Shown here in pieces: positions 1 through 11,242 of a stretch of DNA of 64,000 bases; the first letter of the stretch is position 1; every line of letters starts with the position of its first letter. Both the position numbers and the translations under genes were made by a program. This DNA is from Trichosphaerium sp. ATCC 40318 (Eukaryota; Discosea; Flabellinia; Trichosidae), in the NCBI GenBank assembly GCA_038496445.1, contig JALMLS010000418.1, positions 224,264 through 288,263 on the forward strand. The letters run 5' to 3'. The notes beneath the pieces were generated by a model, which was not told where the DNA came from, searched no databases, and saw nothing but the letters and a program-made list of their open reading frames with translations.

Positions 1-501
1 TTTTTTAAATCAAAGGTCTGAAGGTGTTACCTAGAGGTTCTTTGAGTAGAAATAGCTCTGGAAGTAAGTTGATAAATGCTATGCCAAGGAATACACCGCC
101 ACCGAAGGTCTGTTTGAGATGTCAACAAGTCAAAAAAACCTAACAAAAAAGGTACAAAAAAAACGTGTGAAAAAAAATAAAAAAGGATGTTGATGAAAAC
201 TCTCCAATCCATTTGAAATTGCAAGTGAAAGGTCGAGGTGTATTATATGATATGAGTATACTCGTGTACGTTACCTTAGCAAGGCCCAACCAATTGTAGA
301 ACCGTGGTTGTTTTAGAATAAACGGAATACCTGTAAAAAGACCTGCAATCGCTAGAGTGAGGAATAGAAAGCCAATTTTCCATGGTAAAACGCCGTCTTC
401 TCTTTAATTTTGTTTTATTAAACAGTTATGCGTTAAATAGCGTACACAACGTTATCTGTAGGCGCCCCTGTTGTATTTGTAGGGTCGTGTGCTTCCATCA
501 T
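1..501 (-). CDS. ZIP-family metal transporter, N-terminal part (truncated by window edge)
   Basis: The spliced N-terminus of a ZIP (SLC39-type) divalent metal transporter is visible; ZIP proteins import zinc or iron across membranes. The start is the ATG ending at 501. A first exon of about 19 codons (MMEAHDPTNTTGAPTDNVV) joins across a short GTACGC...AAAG intron to a hydrophobic helix (KIGFLFLTLAIAGLF) in the exon around 290-410. After another intron the exon near 1-105 reads TFGGGVFLGIAFINLLPE, the characteristic ZIP helix with a conserved HLLPE-like ending, here NLLPE. The rest lies outside the window. The family call rests on this motif and helix order; the metal specificity cannot be told. 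Confidence 0.8.
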
Positions 502-1038
502 TGTGTTTTGTTCGCGAGTTGATTTGACAGCGGAAGAAAAAGCGCCCGTGTTATCTTATTGTTCTGAATCATTCTAATAGCAAGACATGTGTCACCTAAG
601 GAAAATTCCGTCGTTACAGCGGTAATAACCGAGGTCAGTGTACATTACGCGTAGAAATCACGTTTTGAGCGAATAACACTATGTTCCGTTCTTCCGTGTT
701 GTTTATGGCGTGCCCTGCTAGAACCCTGGAAAATTACACATAGCTTTCGTTCGGTTTACAATATTGTTCTCCCAGTAGGCGATAAGGTTCTATTGGCATC
801 ACTGCGTACGTTCTAGCGTAAACAAAGGTATTTGAAGACTTTAATCGCTTCAAATTTCTGTCGATTCGGCTTTACTTGCGTAGCTGAAATGCTAAAGGTG
901 TATCGAAATTTACTTTATTTTGCAAAGTCTGCTTTGGGGAGAATCTCAAAGAGTGAGTTTCTCCTTCTATTTTACATGAACGTTAGTTACAGTACGCTAA
1001 ACTAAACCCCTACAGAGAGAGGTTGAAGTCTAAGTATT
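502..1038. other. Intergenic region between ZIP gene and kinesin 3' end
   Basis: About 540 nt. It separates the 5' end of the minus-strand ZIP gene from the 3' end of the minus-strand kinesin gene, so it should hold the ZIP promoter and the kinesin terminator. I see no reading frame with a recognisable product and no clear repeat. Confidence 0.5.
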
Positions 1039-4000
1039 TTAAACGAATTTAGATGGTGTAGTGACATGTGGTTGTCTCAAAAAAGACTTCCTTCTACGGC
1101 CTTCGCGAAGTTTCGCAATCAACTCTTCATCAGGTGGACCACTTGCACTCACAGAGCTAGGTGGTCTAAACTGAGGTCTGACAGTATTGTTGACAGAGTT
1201 CTCCTTGTCTTGAGGCGATGGGGATGTTTTAACTTTCCATACTTTCGTCCTGAACGCGCCGGTAAGTTTGAAGAAAGATTGATAACTCAGAAGAGTTTTT
1301 GTCTTACTTTGGTGTCTTCCTGCCTGGCGTGTATTTTCCTGGGGTGTGCTTCTTTGGTGTTCTATACCTTCTCTCAGGCGTACGCATATTAGAAAGTGCG
1401 GTGGATTTCCTGTAGGTACGAGACTTTGGCGTCCTTGGAGATGACACTATAGAAAAAAAAGTAAGCGTAAATGTACCAAGCCAAATCGCTTTGTACCAGC
1501 AGCCGAACTATAGCGACCACGACGAACAGGAGTTTTTGGACCTTCTGTTCTAGAAGATTGTGTCCTAGGTGCATATCGCGATATAGTATTGCGTTGCTTT
1601 GGAGACCTACGAGTCAACGGTTTACGAACTGATTGAGACCTGCTTGGTAAATTGCTTCTTGTTCTAAGCAGAAACTCCAGTTAATAAAGAGCCTGGGCAA
1701 GTTATATGGATAAAGCGTACGCTGGTCTACCCTTTCGCATACGTCCAGGTGTGCCACGAGAAGAGCCATATCTTTGTAGAGGGCGAGTGGTTTTGACACG
1801 TTGAGTATGTGGTCTCTGAATTGCAGGCCTGCGAGCGATAGTGCGAGGCTTTGTGCGTTGTACACGTTGTACTGTGCGACGCTTTGGTGTTAGGTGTGTA
1901 GATCTCTGGCTGCGCAATGGGGAATCAATTGGGCGCGCAGTACGGGGTTTAGGGATCTACAAGATGGTTAGACCGAAAGGAAACAATCAAAAAAAAAAAA
2001 AAGAGATATCGTACGGAAGCTCTCTTTGGCGTGCGGATAACAGGCATTGGCTTTTTGAATGAAGAAAAGTTCTCCTTGTCACCTGCATCGAGGCCATCCA
2101 ATAAAAATGGTGCACCATGCTTATCAGCAAGTGGAGCACTTAGCAAATAGTTTTCTGTAATATAAAAGGTAAGTACAAAACAACTCGACAAATAATAAAA
2201 AACAGTCAAAAGATGGTTCCCTTTGACAGTTATGAACAGATTTTTTAGCGTTCGCTTATCCAAAGTACTATGGTGATTTGTAGAAGGCTCGAAATTCGGT
2301 TTTGTTTACGAAAAGGGTCTCAGAACCACGTGTACCTTTAAGGAGTAAAAGAAGTTCAAAGGTTTCAATTTGTAGTTGTTGTACAGAGATATCTCCACAG
2401 AGAGTATGTATTGTACTAGTATGCTCGAAAATTTCATCAATAAGAACTTGTCTATGTGTTGCTCCCGAAACAGTATTCGCTTCTTGCAGGATAGATGCCA
2501 GATTTTGTTCTGCGAAAAAAATAAGAATTTGACTGGGTTTGACACTTGACATGTTGAGGTTTTCTTGGCGTACCGTATTGACCAAGTTTGTTGTTTATAG
2601 TATGAAGTTTGCGCACAATAGTCTTTTGCTCGTTTTCCAATGCAGAAGCCTAAAAATAAGCAGTTAAAGCCAGAGATACATAAACAAAAGATAAAACATA
2701 CCAAAGCTTGTTCTCTCTTCATCTTTGAAGGTGTCCTTGCATTTGCGCGTGTATTGATGCCACTAAAAAAATTTGTCAGACAATGGAGTAATTATAAAGC
2801 AGGTAAGACATTACATTGTGTTACACTGAGACATTTTTTGCTTCAGTGATTCGATAGAATTCGATAAGTCATCAAGGCTTTCTTCCGTTGTTTCGATCTC
2901 TTGTGCAATGTCGTCAATCTTCTTTCTGACGCGTCTAACAACTAGCCAAATGTGAGCAACGATCAAATGATGTGAAATATTCCTACTTCCTGCGTCTTTA
3001 CTCGCTTGAGCCTTGTTTTCTTTGCCTAAGAGATTATGTTAAACACGTGATAAATACACGTTTTTTTTTGGCTTTCTTACTTTTTGTATGCCATTCTTGT
3101 TCCTTAGATTCCAAGTCTGCTACCTTGGCTTGAAGAGCTTTTATAATCTTAACATAATCTGCTATGTGTGTTTCTACGGATAAGACATTCTTCGATACCT
3201 AACAAAACTTAAAAAAAATCACTTTTTTTTTTATAACTAACCTTGCAACGAATGTTCTTTGCTCTATTTGCGTAAACAAGCGTATTTTGTGTATCTTCAT
3301 ATGTAACAGATGTTGGTGCTACAGCAGCAATCATAACAGTCTTACAGTTACCACCCAAAGAATCCTTTTGTAAAGTCAACAAAAGTGTTTTTTTTGGTTT
3401 GCATTAAAAATTGTTGGTGCAACTAAGTACCTTCAGCAGACGCGTTAATTTTGAGTCACGATATGGCACATATTTTCCTTCCTTGTAATCTTGACCCAAG
3501 GCGTTGATACAGTTACCCAAAGCCAATAACGATCGGTTAATATTAGCTCCTTCAATGAGCCTTTTGCCGGTATTCTACAAGACGCAACAATCAATAAAAA
3601 GCTTTCTGCGTAAGTTGCATCTACTCATACGTACCTTTGTGCGCTTTGCACGTTCTGATCCAGCAAGATCGATTAAACTTAGTGTAGCTGTTTTAATATC
3701 AGTCTGTAGACCGCGAGCGCGTGGTTTCTGACGGATTTCAATACGGAATACAGCGTGAGATCGAGAGGATTGCTTATTAACATCAGTAGGCGATTGTGAG
3801 CGACGTTCATTTCCTTCTTGAAGTAACTCGAGAACCTAAAAACGAATGAGTCTACAAATCGCTATTACTGGCCTAAAAGAAGGTACATACGCTTTCAGCT
3901 GACTCTGGAGTATGAGAAGATAGTCCTGAGATGACTGAACCTTTAACTGAGTCTTCTCTCAAAGCTAAGTTCGCCGAATCTGAAAAGGAAAAAAAGTCAG

Positions 4001-4706
4001 ACAGATTTGTTGGTACAAGTCATTTATAACACCCACCTGGTACTAGTAAGTCGCGAATGGTTTCATTGTAGACCTCTAAATAAGACATTTTCCAAGTCAA
4101 TTCGACATCTTCTTGTAGAGCTTCGATTTTGGTAAAGAGATCGCGCATTGCTAATACCATTACGCCAGGTTGTTCTTTGGATCCAATCATTGTGTGGGTT
4201 TTACCGGCACCTGTCAAATAACGGTTATTTCGTAGATATCAGGCTTGTAGTGTGCCTGTTGCTCCGTATGCAAAACAAGTGCAGTTAAAGCCCGCTAGTA
4301 CTTCATCGATAAGAATCTTTGTTGTATGCGTGTATACTTCGTCTTGAGTTGAAGTAGCGCCAAACACGCGATCGTACGCAAAATGTTTATTAGATTCTCG
4401 ACGAGACGATCCAATAGTTTTAGGAGCGCTACGTAATGTTAACAGACATTGTACTAACAACGCTTACGCTGATTCCAATGTTGTTGGATTCAAAATCAAC
4501 ATGTGCTCGTCTACGACGCGTAATATCGGTGTCCTAGCGCCTTGTTTTTCTCTCGTTGTCTCAGGGCGCACTCTAACCACTACTGTTACAAAACGACTTT
4601 TTTAAAAAACCCGCGCTAGGTTTACAGGCGTATGTGCGTACCTGACGCATACAATCAAGTTTGGATTGTTGCCTTTTGATTTTCTATCATTTGCAGCTCC
4701 AGACAT
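1039..4706 (-). CDS. Kinesin-8-like microtubule motor
   Basis: A plus-end-directed kinesin motor, best matched to the kinesin-8 (KIF18/KIF19/Kip3) group, which regulates microtubule length. The start ATG (ending 4706) opens [26 protein letters not shown] after splicing over 4563-4635. The motor then shows [17 protein letters not shown], the P-loop [11 protein letters not shown] (4199-4270 area), [14 protein letters not shown] and the neck-proximal motif [13 protein letters not shown]...[11 protein letters not shown] (3240-3365). A middle region with Gln/Glu/Leu-rich helical stretches lies at 2270-2640. The tail (1039-1960) is strongly basic and rich in Pro, Arg, Ser and Thr, with many TPK/TPR motifs that look like CDK-type sites, ending in [12 protein letters not shown]. 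Intron phases agree where checked, for example AA|G at 1245-1305. It faces the PDCD5 gene across a 353-nt divergent spacer. Coordinates of middle exons are approximate. Confidence 0.88.
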
Positions 4707-5059
4707 TGTTGAGGTATGTAGCAGTACCTATAGTGGAGCGTGAAAGCAGACGTGCTGTCTTTAGTGTGGTTTGTTAGATTACCGTTAAACGTAACAACAA
4801 AAATTTGGCGGTATGTCGTGACAAGCTTAAAGCAAGTGTGAACAACATTAACTAGTCTCAAACAACTACACTATGTACTAAAGGCCATACGAGATTGTCA
4901 CGTGCCAAGTGTATGTCAGTTCACTGTTTTTTTCAGTACACTGAAGCAAATCTTGAGTACGTAATAATATGGAATACCTTTGTGAAATGCGTGTAAAATT
5001 GTGGTGTTTTAAGTCAGTTTTCTGCTGTAAAAGTAATTTAACACAACCGTATTACCGCA
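4707..5059. promoter_or_regulatory. Divergent spacer between kinesin-8 and PDCD5 starts
   Basis: 353 nt between two start codons on opposite strands, so it must hold both promoters. It contains one CACGTG palindrome (about 4898). No consensus TATA box stands out enough to name. Confidence 0.45.
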
Positions 5060-5699
5060 ATGGTACGTAAATTGTCTATTAATATTACCACTGATTACGT
5101 ACAGCAAGGACAAGCACAACAAAGACAACAAGCCGAAAAACAGCGGTATGATGTTTAATATCGTACTAGAATAATGAATAACGCGTGTACAATAGAAAGG
5201 AACAAGAAATGCGTAAAAAGCAGATTCTTGAACAAATTCTTGATGCTGGGGCTCGTGAACGATGTAAAAAAATCACTGCGATTATTATAAACTAATTTTA
5301 AAAATAGTGGACCGCATTGGGTTAGTACGAAAAGAAAAAGCAAAAGCCGTTGGTGATATGATTATTAACGTACGTAATTTCCATCTAAACGATCAGTTAA
5401 GGGAAAATCTCGTACTATAAATTTGTCACTCATTAACGCTTATTTAGGCTTTCCAAACGAAGAGGTACGTAGTATAGGTATTCAAAAGGAATACGCTAAC
5501 ATAACATGGGTTAACTGGGAAAGTAAATGAACAAATGGTAATCCAAATGCTTCAACAGCTCGATGGACAGACACAAAAAACGTCTGTAAAGGTACCTACC
5601 ATCAGTGTCATAAGTAACACCATGTTGACAAGAAAAAACTTGTAGATACAATCCCGTAGTATGATGGATGATGACGACTTTGATCCTGATGATTTTTAA
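5060..5699 (+). CDS. PDCD5: PDCD5 / TFAR19 family protein
   Basis: A small conserved protein of the PDCD5 (programmed cell death 5, DNA-binding TFAR19-related) family, found in archaea and eukaryotes; its proposed partners include the chaperonin TRiC. Spliced exons read QQGQAQQRQQAEKQR, then EMRKKQILEQILDAGARERL, then DRIGLVRKEKAKAVGDMIIN, then EQMVIQMLQQLDGQTQKTSVKV, and end in the acidic tail SMMDDDDFDPDDF, all in family order. The exon near 5255-5375 joins across an intron at 5252-5295 in phase (CGA T|TG GAC). At least one later exon is very short, near 5395-5412, and an adjoining candidate intron is only 27 nt; the borders of the two mini-exons are not settled. The length matches the family. 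Confidence 0.85.
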
Positions 5700-5799
5700 A
5701 ATCTACAAGTAAAAAAAGTATTATACGCGTAGATGACGCGTGTATGTATCAAATATAGTATTTGAGCATATGAAGTTTCTTGAACTGTATGCAAGACTA

Positions 5800-5960
5800 T
5801 CTATTTGTTAGTTTATTTGGTGAGCTAAAAGGATAGCTACAAGGCTCATGCTTCGCTACCCTACGGCGTCCTTGCCTTTGTCGTTTCTGAGCGTGTTTGT
5901 TTTTGAGCTTATTGGCACGATCTCTGTACATCAAGTTGACGATAATCTACCGTACTACTT
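5800..5960 (-). pseudogene. Relic of the 3' end of the orphan Ser/Asp-rich gene family
   Basis: On the minus strand this stretch encodes RANKLKNKHAQKRQRQGRRR, closely matching the basic C-terminus of the intact orphan gene just upstream (HANKFKNKHAQKRQ) and of its copy at 19.9 kb. No acidic N-terminal part precedes it. I read it as a truncated third copy left by tandem duplication, or as an alternative last exon of the neighbouring gene. Confidence 0.5.
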
Positions 5961-5999
5961 TTTCGGCTTAAACCAAGAAATCTAAATTATGTGCAGTTG

Positions 6000-7040
6000 G
6001 TGTTTATTTTTTTGTCAGAAATACATGTTACAAGGTTGTTGTATCCGAGATTTTGTTATCCTTGATTACTCTTAACAGCACGTTCTTGTCGTTTTTGAGC
6101 GTGCTTGTTTTTGAATTTGTTTGCATGTCTTTGAGGCCTACCCCTTTTAGCACATTGGCTTCGTTTTGAATCCCTCTGTTCTTTACGTTCTTGTCTTTTT
6201 TTGATACGAAATGCCTTTTGTTCCTCCATTGCATTGATCACTTGTTGAACGTCACCTGAGAAGCCGACTTTGATCATTGTGTTGAAGCAAGGTCTCCATC
6301 TCTTGTATCCTTCAGATTGAAGTTGTAGTATTGCTTTGATCCACTGTTCTTGTTGATCCAACGGGACACGTTTCAAGAATCTCGGACATTTCTTGATTGT
6401 GTTGACAAGACCCGCGTTGTCTTCAGAATCCACGTTTTCGCTAGAATCTGTGTCGATGTCGCTTGATTCTGTACTGTTATTCTCCATGCTTTCGCTTGAT
6501 TCTATGTCGTCTTGTTGTTCAGTTGAAGGTTTATCCGATGCCTGTGTATGTGTTAGAGATCTCATTGTTACAATAGGTAATGTGGTTTAGGGTGTACGTT
6601 TTGTATTGATACTGGACCGACTTGAACACCACAATTGAGAATGTTGTTGAGTGTTGATGAAATTTGTTCTTGTTCAATGTCAAACTGGATTGTGACACGG
6701 ACTGGTGAAGTAGTTGATGTTTGTGGTTGTTGAGTCATTGTTGTTTCTTTATTCGCGTTTAGGTAAGCCACGTTGTTATGTGTGTTGGTTGTTATGAAAT
6801 ATGATTTCATGTTGAACAAAAACAGTTCAGTGAATACAATTAATATTCTTTACTCACTTTTAAACAACCACCAACCAAGTTTCTACACTGGCTCTATCAT
6901 TAATGCGTACGTTTTCCGGATAGGAGATTCTTTCGAGCTCATAATAATGGGATCACTGTGGGGTGAGATTCAACAAACTTAAATAACGACTCAACAGAAA
7001 TCCATACTGGCTTGCTATAAATCTCTTTGATTGTAAAGAG
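6000..7040 (-). repeat. Inverted duplication unit, arm A (gene plus upstream region)
   Basis: This segment is repeated in inverted orientation at about 18960-19950. The match covers the coding part of the orphan gene and about 300 nt upstream, including the stretch starting GTTTGTTGAATCTC, the shared GATCCCATTAT...GAGCTCGAAAGA block and the GTGAGTAAAGAATATTAATT block. Small indels and substitutions separate the arms, so the duplication is not very recent or only partly homogenised. Confidence 0.8.
6056..6738 (-). CDS. Orphan Ser/Asp-rich, basic-tailed protein, copy A
   Basis: Not a family I recognise. Exon 1 (6590-6738) starts MTQQPQTSTTSPVRVTIQF. A short GTACAC...ACACAG intron leads to exon 2 (6056-6540), which has an acidic Ser/Asp/Glu-rich segment, then a compact conserved core (CPRFLKRVP, WIKAILQLQSEGYKRW, MIKVGFSGDVQQVINAMEEQ) and a Lys/Arg-rich C-terminus. 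The start at 6738 is preferred over an upstream in-frame ATG because the corresponding upstream frame is broken in copy B (19244-19950), while everything from MTQQ onward is conserved. The core has no Cys and no visible catalytic motif. The acidic-then-basic layout suggests a nuclear or nucleic-acid-binding protein, but that is inference. Confidence 0.72.
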
Positions 7041-7553
7041 CCAGGCTGAAATGTTAAAACTGCGCCTGAGATTCAGGCCTTTGCGGCAGACTGCAACCGA
7101 GAAATTAACACGCGCGACTCTACTGTTAATTCAACTTGGCTAGACGCCGTATAATTCTAGTTGGTGATTGGAAAACCAGGAACCAGTTAACTAAAAAACA
7201 AGTCGAGCTTACCAAGCAGGGAGAAAGGTAGTATCAACTTTTTTAAATGCATTTTAAAGTAGAGTGTACAAATAGAACTAGCTCATTTTATAGCTGGATA
7301 CTCACTCCTACAAAAACAGAATCAACTTTAACGCAGTATATACTTATCACGTGATATCCCGTTAGTGATATAAAGCGTGTCTTTGTCAATGCATTCAAAT
7401 TTTTTATAGTTCACTATGTTAGCCTGTAGGTTGTTTACTAACCTCTTTAAAACGGACGGTTACGCTTGGATAAAACGACCTGGTGTGACTTATTTACTCT
7501 ATAAGTGATGGTCGTTTTACGTTAAGTTTTAAAGTACTAACGACTACGACACC
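7041..7553. other. Intergenic region, no gene seen
   Basis: About 510 nt upstream of the plus-strand gene at 7554, likely containing its promoter. It includes a TATCACGTGATA palindrome near 7340. No frame or repeat beyond that could be supported. Confidence 0.4.
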
Positions 7554-9148
7554 ATGTCCACTAATCGATTGCGTGTTGAAATGACGAACAGCACTAAACA
7601 GAAACGTAAATCAGCAAAACAAACAGGAGCTAAAAGCGAAGAAAAGAAAAAAAAATCAGCAAAGCAAGCTCAGAAGAAAGAACTCAATGCAAGGGTAAAA
7701 AAGTTTGAAAATACGCGTATGCGGAGATCAGCTTACATGTGCGGTTTATTTTCTTCTATTTGTGAGAGAATCGTTGCAGGTGAGTCGGAGTGTTATTTCG
7801 GGGAGCGTAAAGGCCCCTATTTGGTTTAATTAATTAACATTTGTTTACTCCTGATAGAGTGGAACATATGGGTCTATTCTACTTCACCAGAGATTAACGA
7901 TTGTTTTATTCAAGCGGTATTTCCAAGGCACGTGATTTCGAAGAGGTTTTTTTTTATTTGCGTGGTTACATTGTTTAACGTGTATTTAGATCTTATAAGC
8001 CGACTTGGGGAGAGGTACGTTGTTTTCTGTAAACACGATTGGTAAAAAAAGACTACCATTCAATTGCTGTGATGAGTGGTTTCATGAATGAACCTTACCC
8101 GTACCCGTTAGTTATTTCAAGCATTAGCACATCAAACGATAGCTACTTATGACAGCGAATACGATGCAGAGGCTGACTGCTTCTACTGGAAAGTACGACA
8201 AAAATCATCATCGAAATTGCGCTAATAGATGATTTTTTACTAGTTTGAACCTTTAGGTATCGACTCGTAACACGTGCTATTATTATTCAGTTTTTTTAAC
8301 AAATGTTATTAATAGCCGACGATGTCATGAGAGTACCTTACGGATTTAATTTTCTTCCTGAGGTACGTACAGAATAGGTTAAAGAAACAAGTTATTTGAC
8401 AAACACCTTAGGATTGGTCTGTAATTGATGCAGTACGATTTGACTTTCGAGAGGCTTTGTAACACTGTTTGTTAAGGGTATAGCATTGAGTTATAAACCG
8501 CCATCCGACGTTTATCCTGTTGGGATTGATATATATTATTTTGGGACTTACAGCTTTGATACAAGTGGGTGTTTCTTGCTTTTGTTGTCGATGTGTTAAA
8601 TTTGTTTTAGCTGACGAGAAAAAAAGAATTGAAAAATTTGAAGAGATACGCAATGACTTGGCAGGTAATACATAGTTTATGTCTTGACATGTTTACTAAT
8701 AAATCACATAGAATGTTTTGCGAGATCAGTGGTAAAGTACACAAAAATAAATCCTCCAACGGCTCAGGAGATGGTAACTGTATGACACAATTTTCTTCAA
8801 AATGAGGTTTTTAAAGAAAAACAAAACTTCTTACGAACTACTCTTGTAGAAAAAAATTGGAAGAGCTGGTATTCCTGCATTATATTTTGAATCACCTTGT
8901 TCGCTATCAAATGCAAAATGGCGTCAATGGGTATTTGTTTCAGAAGGTATGGCTAGTTTGTTTTGTATCAAATGATTGTTTTTGGTAAAAAAAGACACAT
9001 AGGTTATTGCCTTGGTATTGGCACGTGTTTAGAGGCAGATGTTGAGAAAATTGTATTACCTGAAATGGAGCAAATGGTATTATCCTTTAGTACGAAATGT
9101 TACGTAGGACCAGACAAAGATGACGTAGACGACGAGAACACTATTTAG
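7554..9148 (+). CDS. Unrecognised multi-exon gene with Lys-rich N-terminus
   Basis: Coding potential is clear but the family is not known to me. Exon 1 (7554-7780) encodes a Lys/Ala/Glu-rich, probably helical N-terminus followed by RRSAYMCGLFSSICERIVA. Later exons, each bounded by plausible GT...AG signals, give EWNIWVYSTSPEINDCF (7859-7940), an acidic ATYDSEYDAEADCFYW (8130-8190), DDVMRVPYGFNFLPE (8318-8361), WSVIDAVRFDFREAL (8411-8456), KKRIEKFEEIRNDLA (8615-8664), VKYTKINPPTAQEM (8711-8773), then GRAGIPALYFESPCSLSNAK (8855-8945). The last exon (8980-9148) ends in an acidic DKDDVDDENTI. There is no signal peptide or clear membrane helix. Internal exon borders are tentative, and two joins (8090-8140 and 8460-8615) are unresolved. 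Confidence 0.55.
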
Positions 9149-10340
9149 TTATACAAAGAAAGTCATTCCATCTTTACTGAATAAAATAAATAGACGTTAA
9201 CCATGGAATATACCCTACTTATGATTAACAATACCTTCAGATACTTATTTGTTCCTATTTCATTGTGTTATGAACCAGTCATTCTGGTAACCTCAAAAAT
9301 GAGGCAAATTTCTTGCCTACAAAAAAGATAGAAAATTCACAAGTGGTTCAGCGAACTTGTCATGTCTAGACTCCTGTTTACACTTTGATATTATAGTGTA
9401 TGTACCAGTATTTCTAATTGTTCTAGGTGAAGGTTTAGAATTACACTTTGTAAAACAACGAGAGTTCTTGTAGAGCTTGTTTATAGCTCTGTGCTGCATC
9501 CACAATAATTTCTATTTGCATTTTATACCTTTCTTAACTTGTTTGCGCGTGTCTTATTACTGGATGAGTAACATGGTGCATCAAACAACATTGATTCTAT
9601 TTCAGCTACAGATGTGGTATGCTTTGGATCCATCACTTCGACGGAATCTGAGGAAACCCACTAAAAAACTAAGAAAAATACAAAAAAATACAAGGGATAA
9701 TCCACGGATGTGCTGCATTGTCACTGTTGTTGGTAAGTTACGTTGGTACATCGGAAATCAACTTTACCTTCAACATGCCTTTGACTCTAAGCAACGCGCA
9801 TACAAAGAGAAACCCCTAAAATAACACAATTGTACTTCGGCCTGCATAGGCACCTTGAGAAAGTCTTGATGAATGTCACCAAGATGGACTTACCCACCCT
9901 CCTCTGTGCAAATGCACAGACTTCAACACCAACTGACGCTACCACCAACTCATCATTTTTGTTGTCAACACTGTGAAGAACTATGTTTATGAGCCAGTAC
10001 TAGCTGTAAGAATCCTTGGAGTAGCTGCAACTTTGTTGATAGTAAGTTAAAAGCTGTTATGAAGTACAAGTTAGGATTCAAGGCACGTGATCATCGAGAA
10101 ATACATCTAAATCGTTACCTAGTAACCTAAAGAAAATTATCCCTGTCTAGGAAGCCCTATGGAAGTGCACTACATATCTGCTTGAATCACATTGCGTGTC
10201 AAGCTGAAGCCAATCAAAATCTCACTTAACTTTTCGCTTAAGCTACTAAAAAAACCTCAACGGCCTGTCAAACTCTCTTAGTATTCTCCAAGCTCAACCA
10301 CCTTTTGGTTATAGCATCTTACTATTTATAGCAATCAAGA
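9149..10340. other. Intergenic region with only weak open frames
   Basis: Nearly 1.2 kb without a supportable gene. A plus-strand frame at about 9567-9824 contains a basic stretch (RRNLRKPTKKLRKIQ), and a minus-strand frame overlaps 9317-9505. Neither has recognisable motifs, conserved splice joins or partners. It may be decayed sequence. Confidence 0.35.
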
Positions 10341-11061
10341 ATGTTGCAACAAGGTAAGCAAGAAAACGGAATTTCAGTTTTCGGGTACTGTTATCCTACA
10401 GCGCATTGTATGTCTATTTCTTGAGTTACCTAATTGCAAAAATAGTTCCTACAAATACTCCCCTTCCAGCACGCTTACCAAACGCTATACCAACCTATGT
10501 GACCCTACCACCTTCTATAGCGCCTCCAGCTCCTTTAACAACACCACCTCCACCACAATTGGTTCCACCACCTATTTATTCAATGCCTGCTCCAAGAACG
10601 AAGGACAGGTGTAAAAGTACACCATGTGTACCTCGTAATGGAGTCGTAAAGAAGAATAAGAATAAAAGGAAATCACTAAAACAGTTTGCCGGCAAAAAAC
10701 ATAGCAAGCTTAGAAAAGACGAGAGTGAGGTTAGTACAACATTTTAATACATAAACACGCGTCGTTTCGACTCATATGTTGTTTTTGTAGATTAGGGCTA
10801 AAACGGCAAAATGCGCGTAAGTTTGAACAAAACGCTCTCGTTTAGGTTATTCTTACGATTTTTAGCGCTGAAAACAAGACTCTACAACAGGAAATAGATT
10901 TTATCAAGTTTCAGCTTAAACAACGTCAAGCAGTAATAGAAGGAGCTAAAAAGAAGTTTTCTGATGCTATGACGCATGTTAATGCGTTGACAGCAGAACT
11001 AGAGCGTACACCAAAGTCAAAGAAAGGAAAAAAGCGACGAGCTTCGATAGTCAGATTTTAG
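10341..11061 (+). CDS. Pro-rich, basic, coiled-coil protein (unrecognised; bZIP-like layout)
   Basis: The start MLQQ at 10341 joins, in phase over a roughly 100-nt GTAAGC...AATAG intron, to a strongly Pro-rich segment (PAPLTTPPPPQLVPPP) and then a Lys-rich stretch (KKNKNKRKSLKQFAGKKHSK). After small exons near 10790-10815 and 10845-10860 the last exon (10861-11061) encodes a heptad-like helix (AENKTLQQEIDFIKFQLKQR...) and a basic end with KSKKGKKRRAS. A basic region followed by a coiled coil resembles a bZIP factor, but I do not see the bZIP signature Asn/Arg pattern, so I leave function open. The terminal basic cluster could be a nuclear localisation signal. Confidence 0.5.
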
Positions 11062-11242
11062 AACGAGAAAATCGACAAGTCTAATTGTAAATACAACTTT
11101 TCAAAAAAAAAAAACGAACCAGAATGTCATTGCAATTGGTGATCAACAGATGACCCCATTACCTCGTTATTTATCTTGTTCTGGTTTAAAGTTTATACGT
11201 GTATAGATGTAGATACTATTTGATGAGGTGCCATGAGATGTT

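Noticed and set aside
1066-1392. 108-codon plus-strand frame
   Set aside because: It lies opposite the kinesin tail exons, which read continuously on the minus strand with correct splice phases; the plus frame has no motif.
6739-6819. Longer N-terminus for orphan gene copy A
   Set aside because: The matching upstream frame in copy B is broken by a one-base deletion, so the extension is not conserved.
9317-9824. Possible transposase or retroelement remnant
   Set aside because: A basic stretch is present, but no catalytic triad, reverse transcriptase motif, terminal repeats or target-site duplication could be found.
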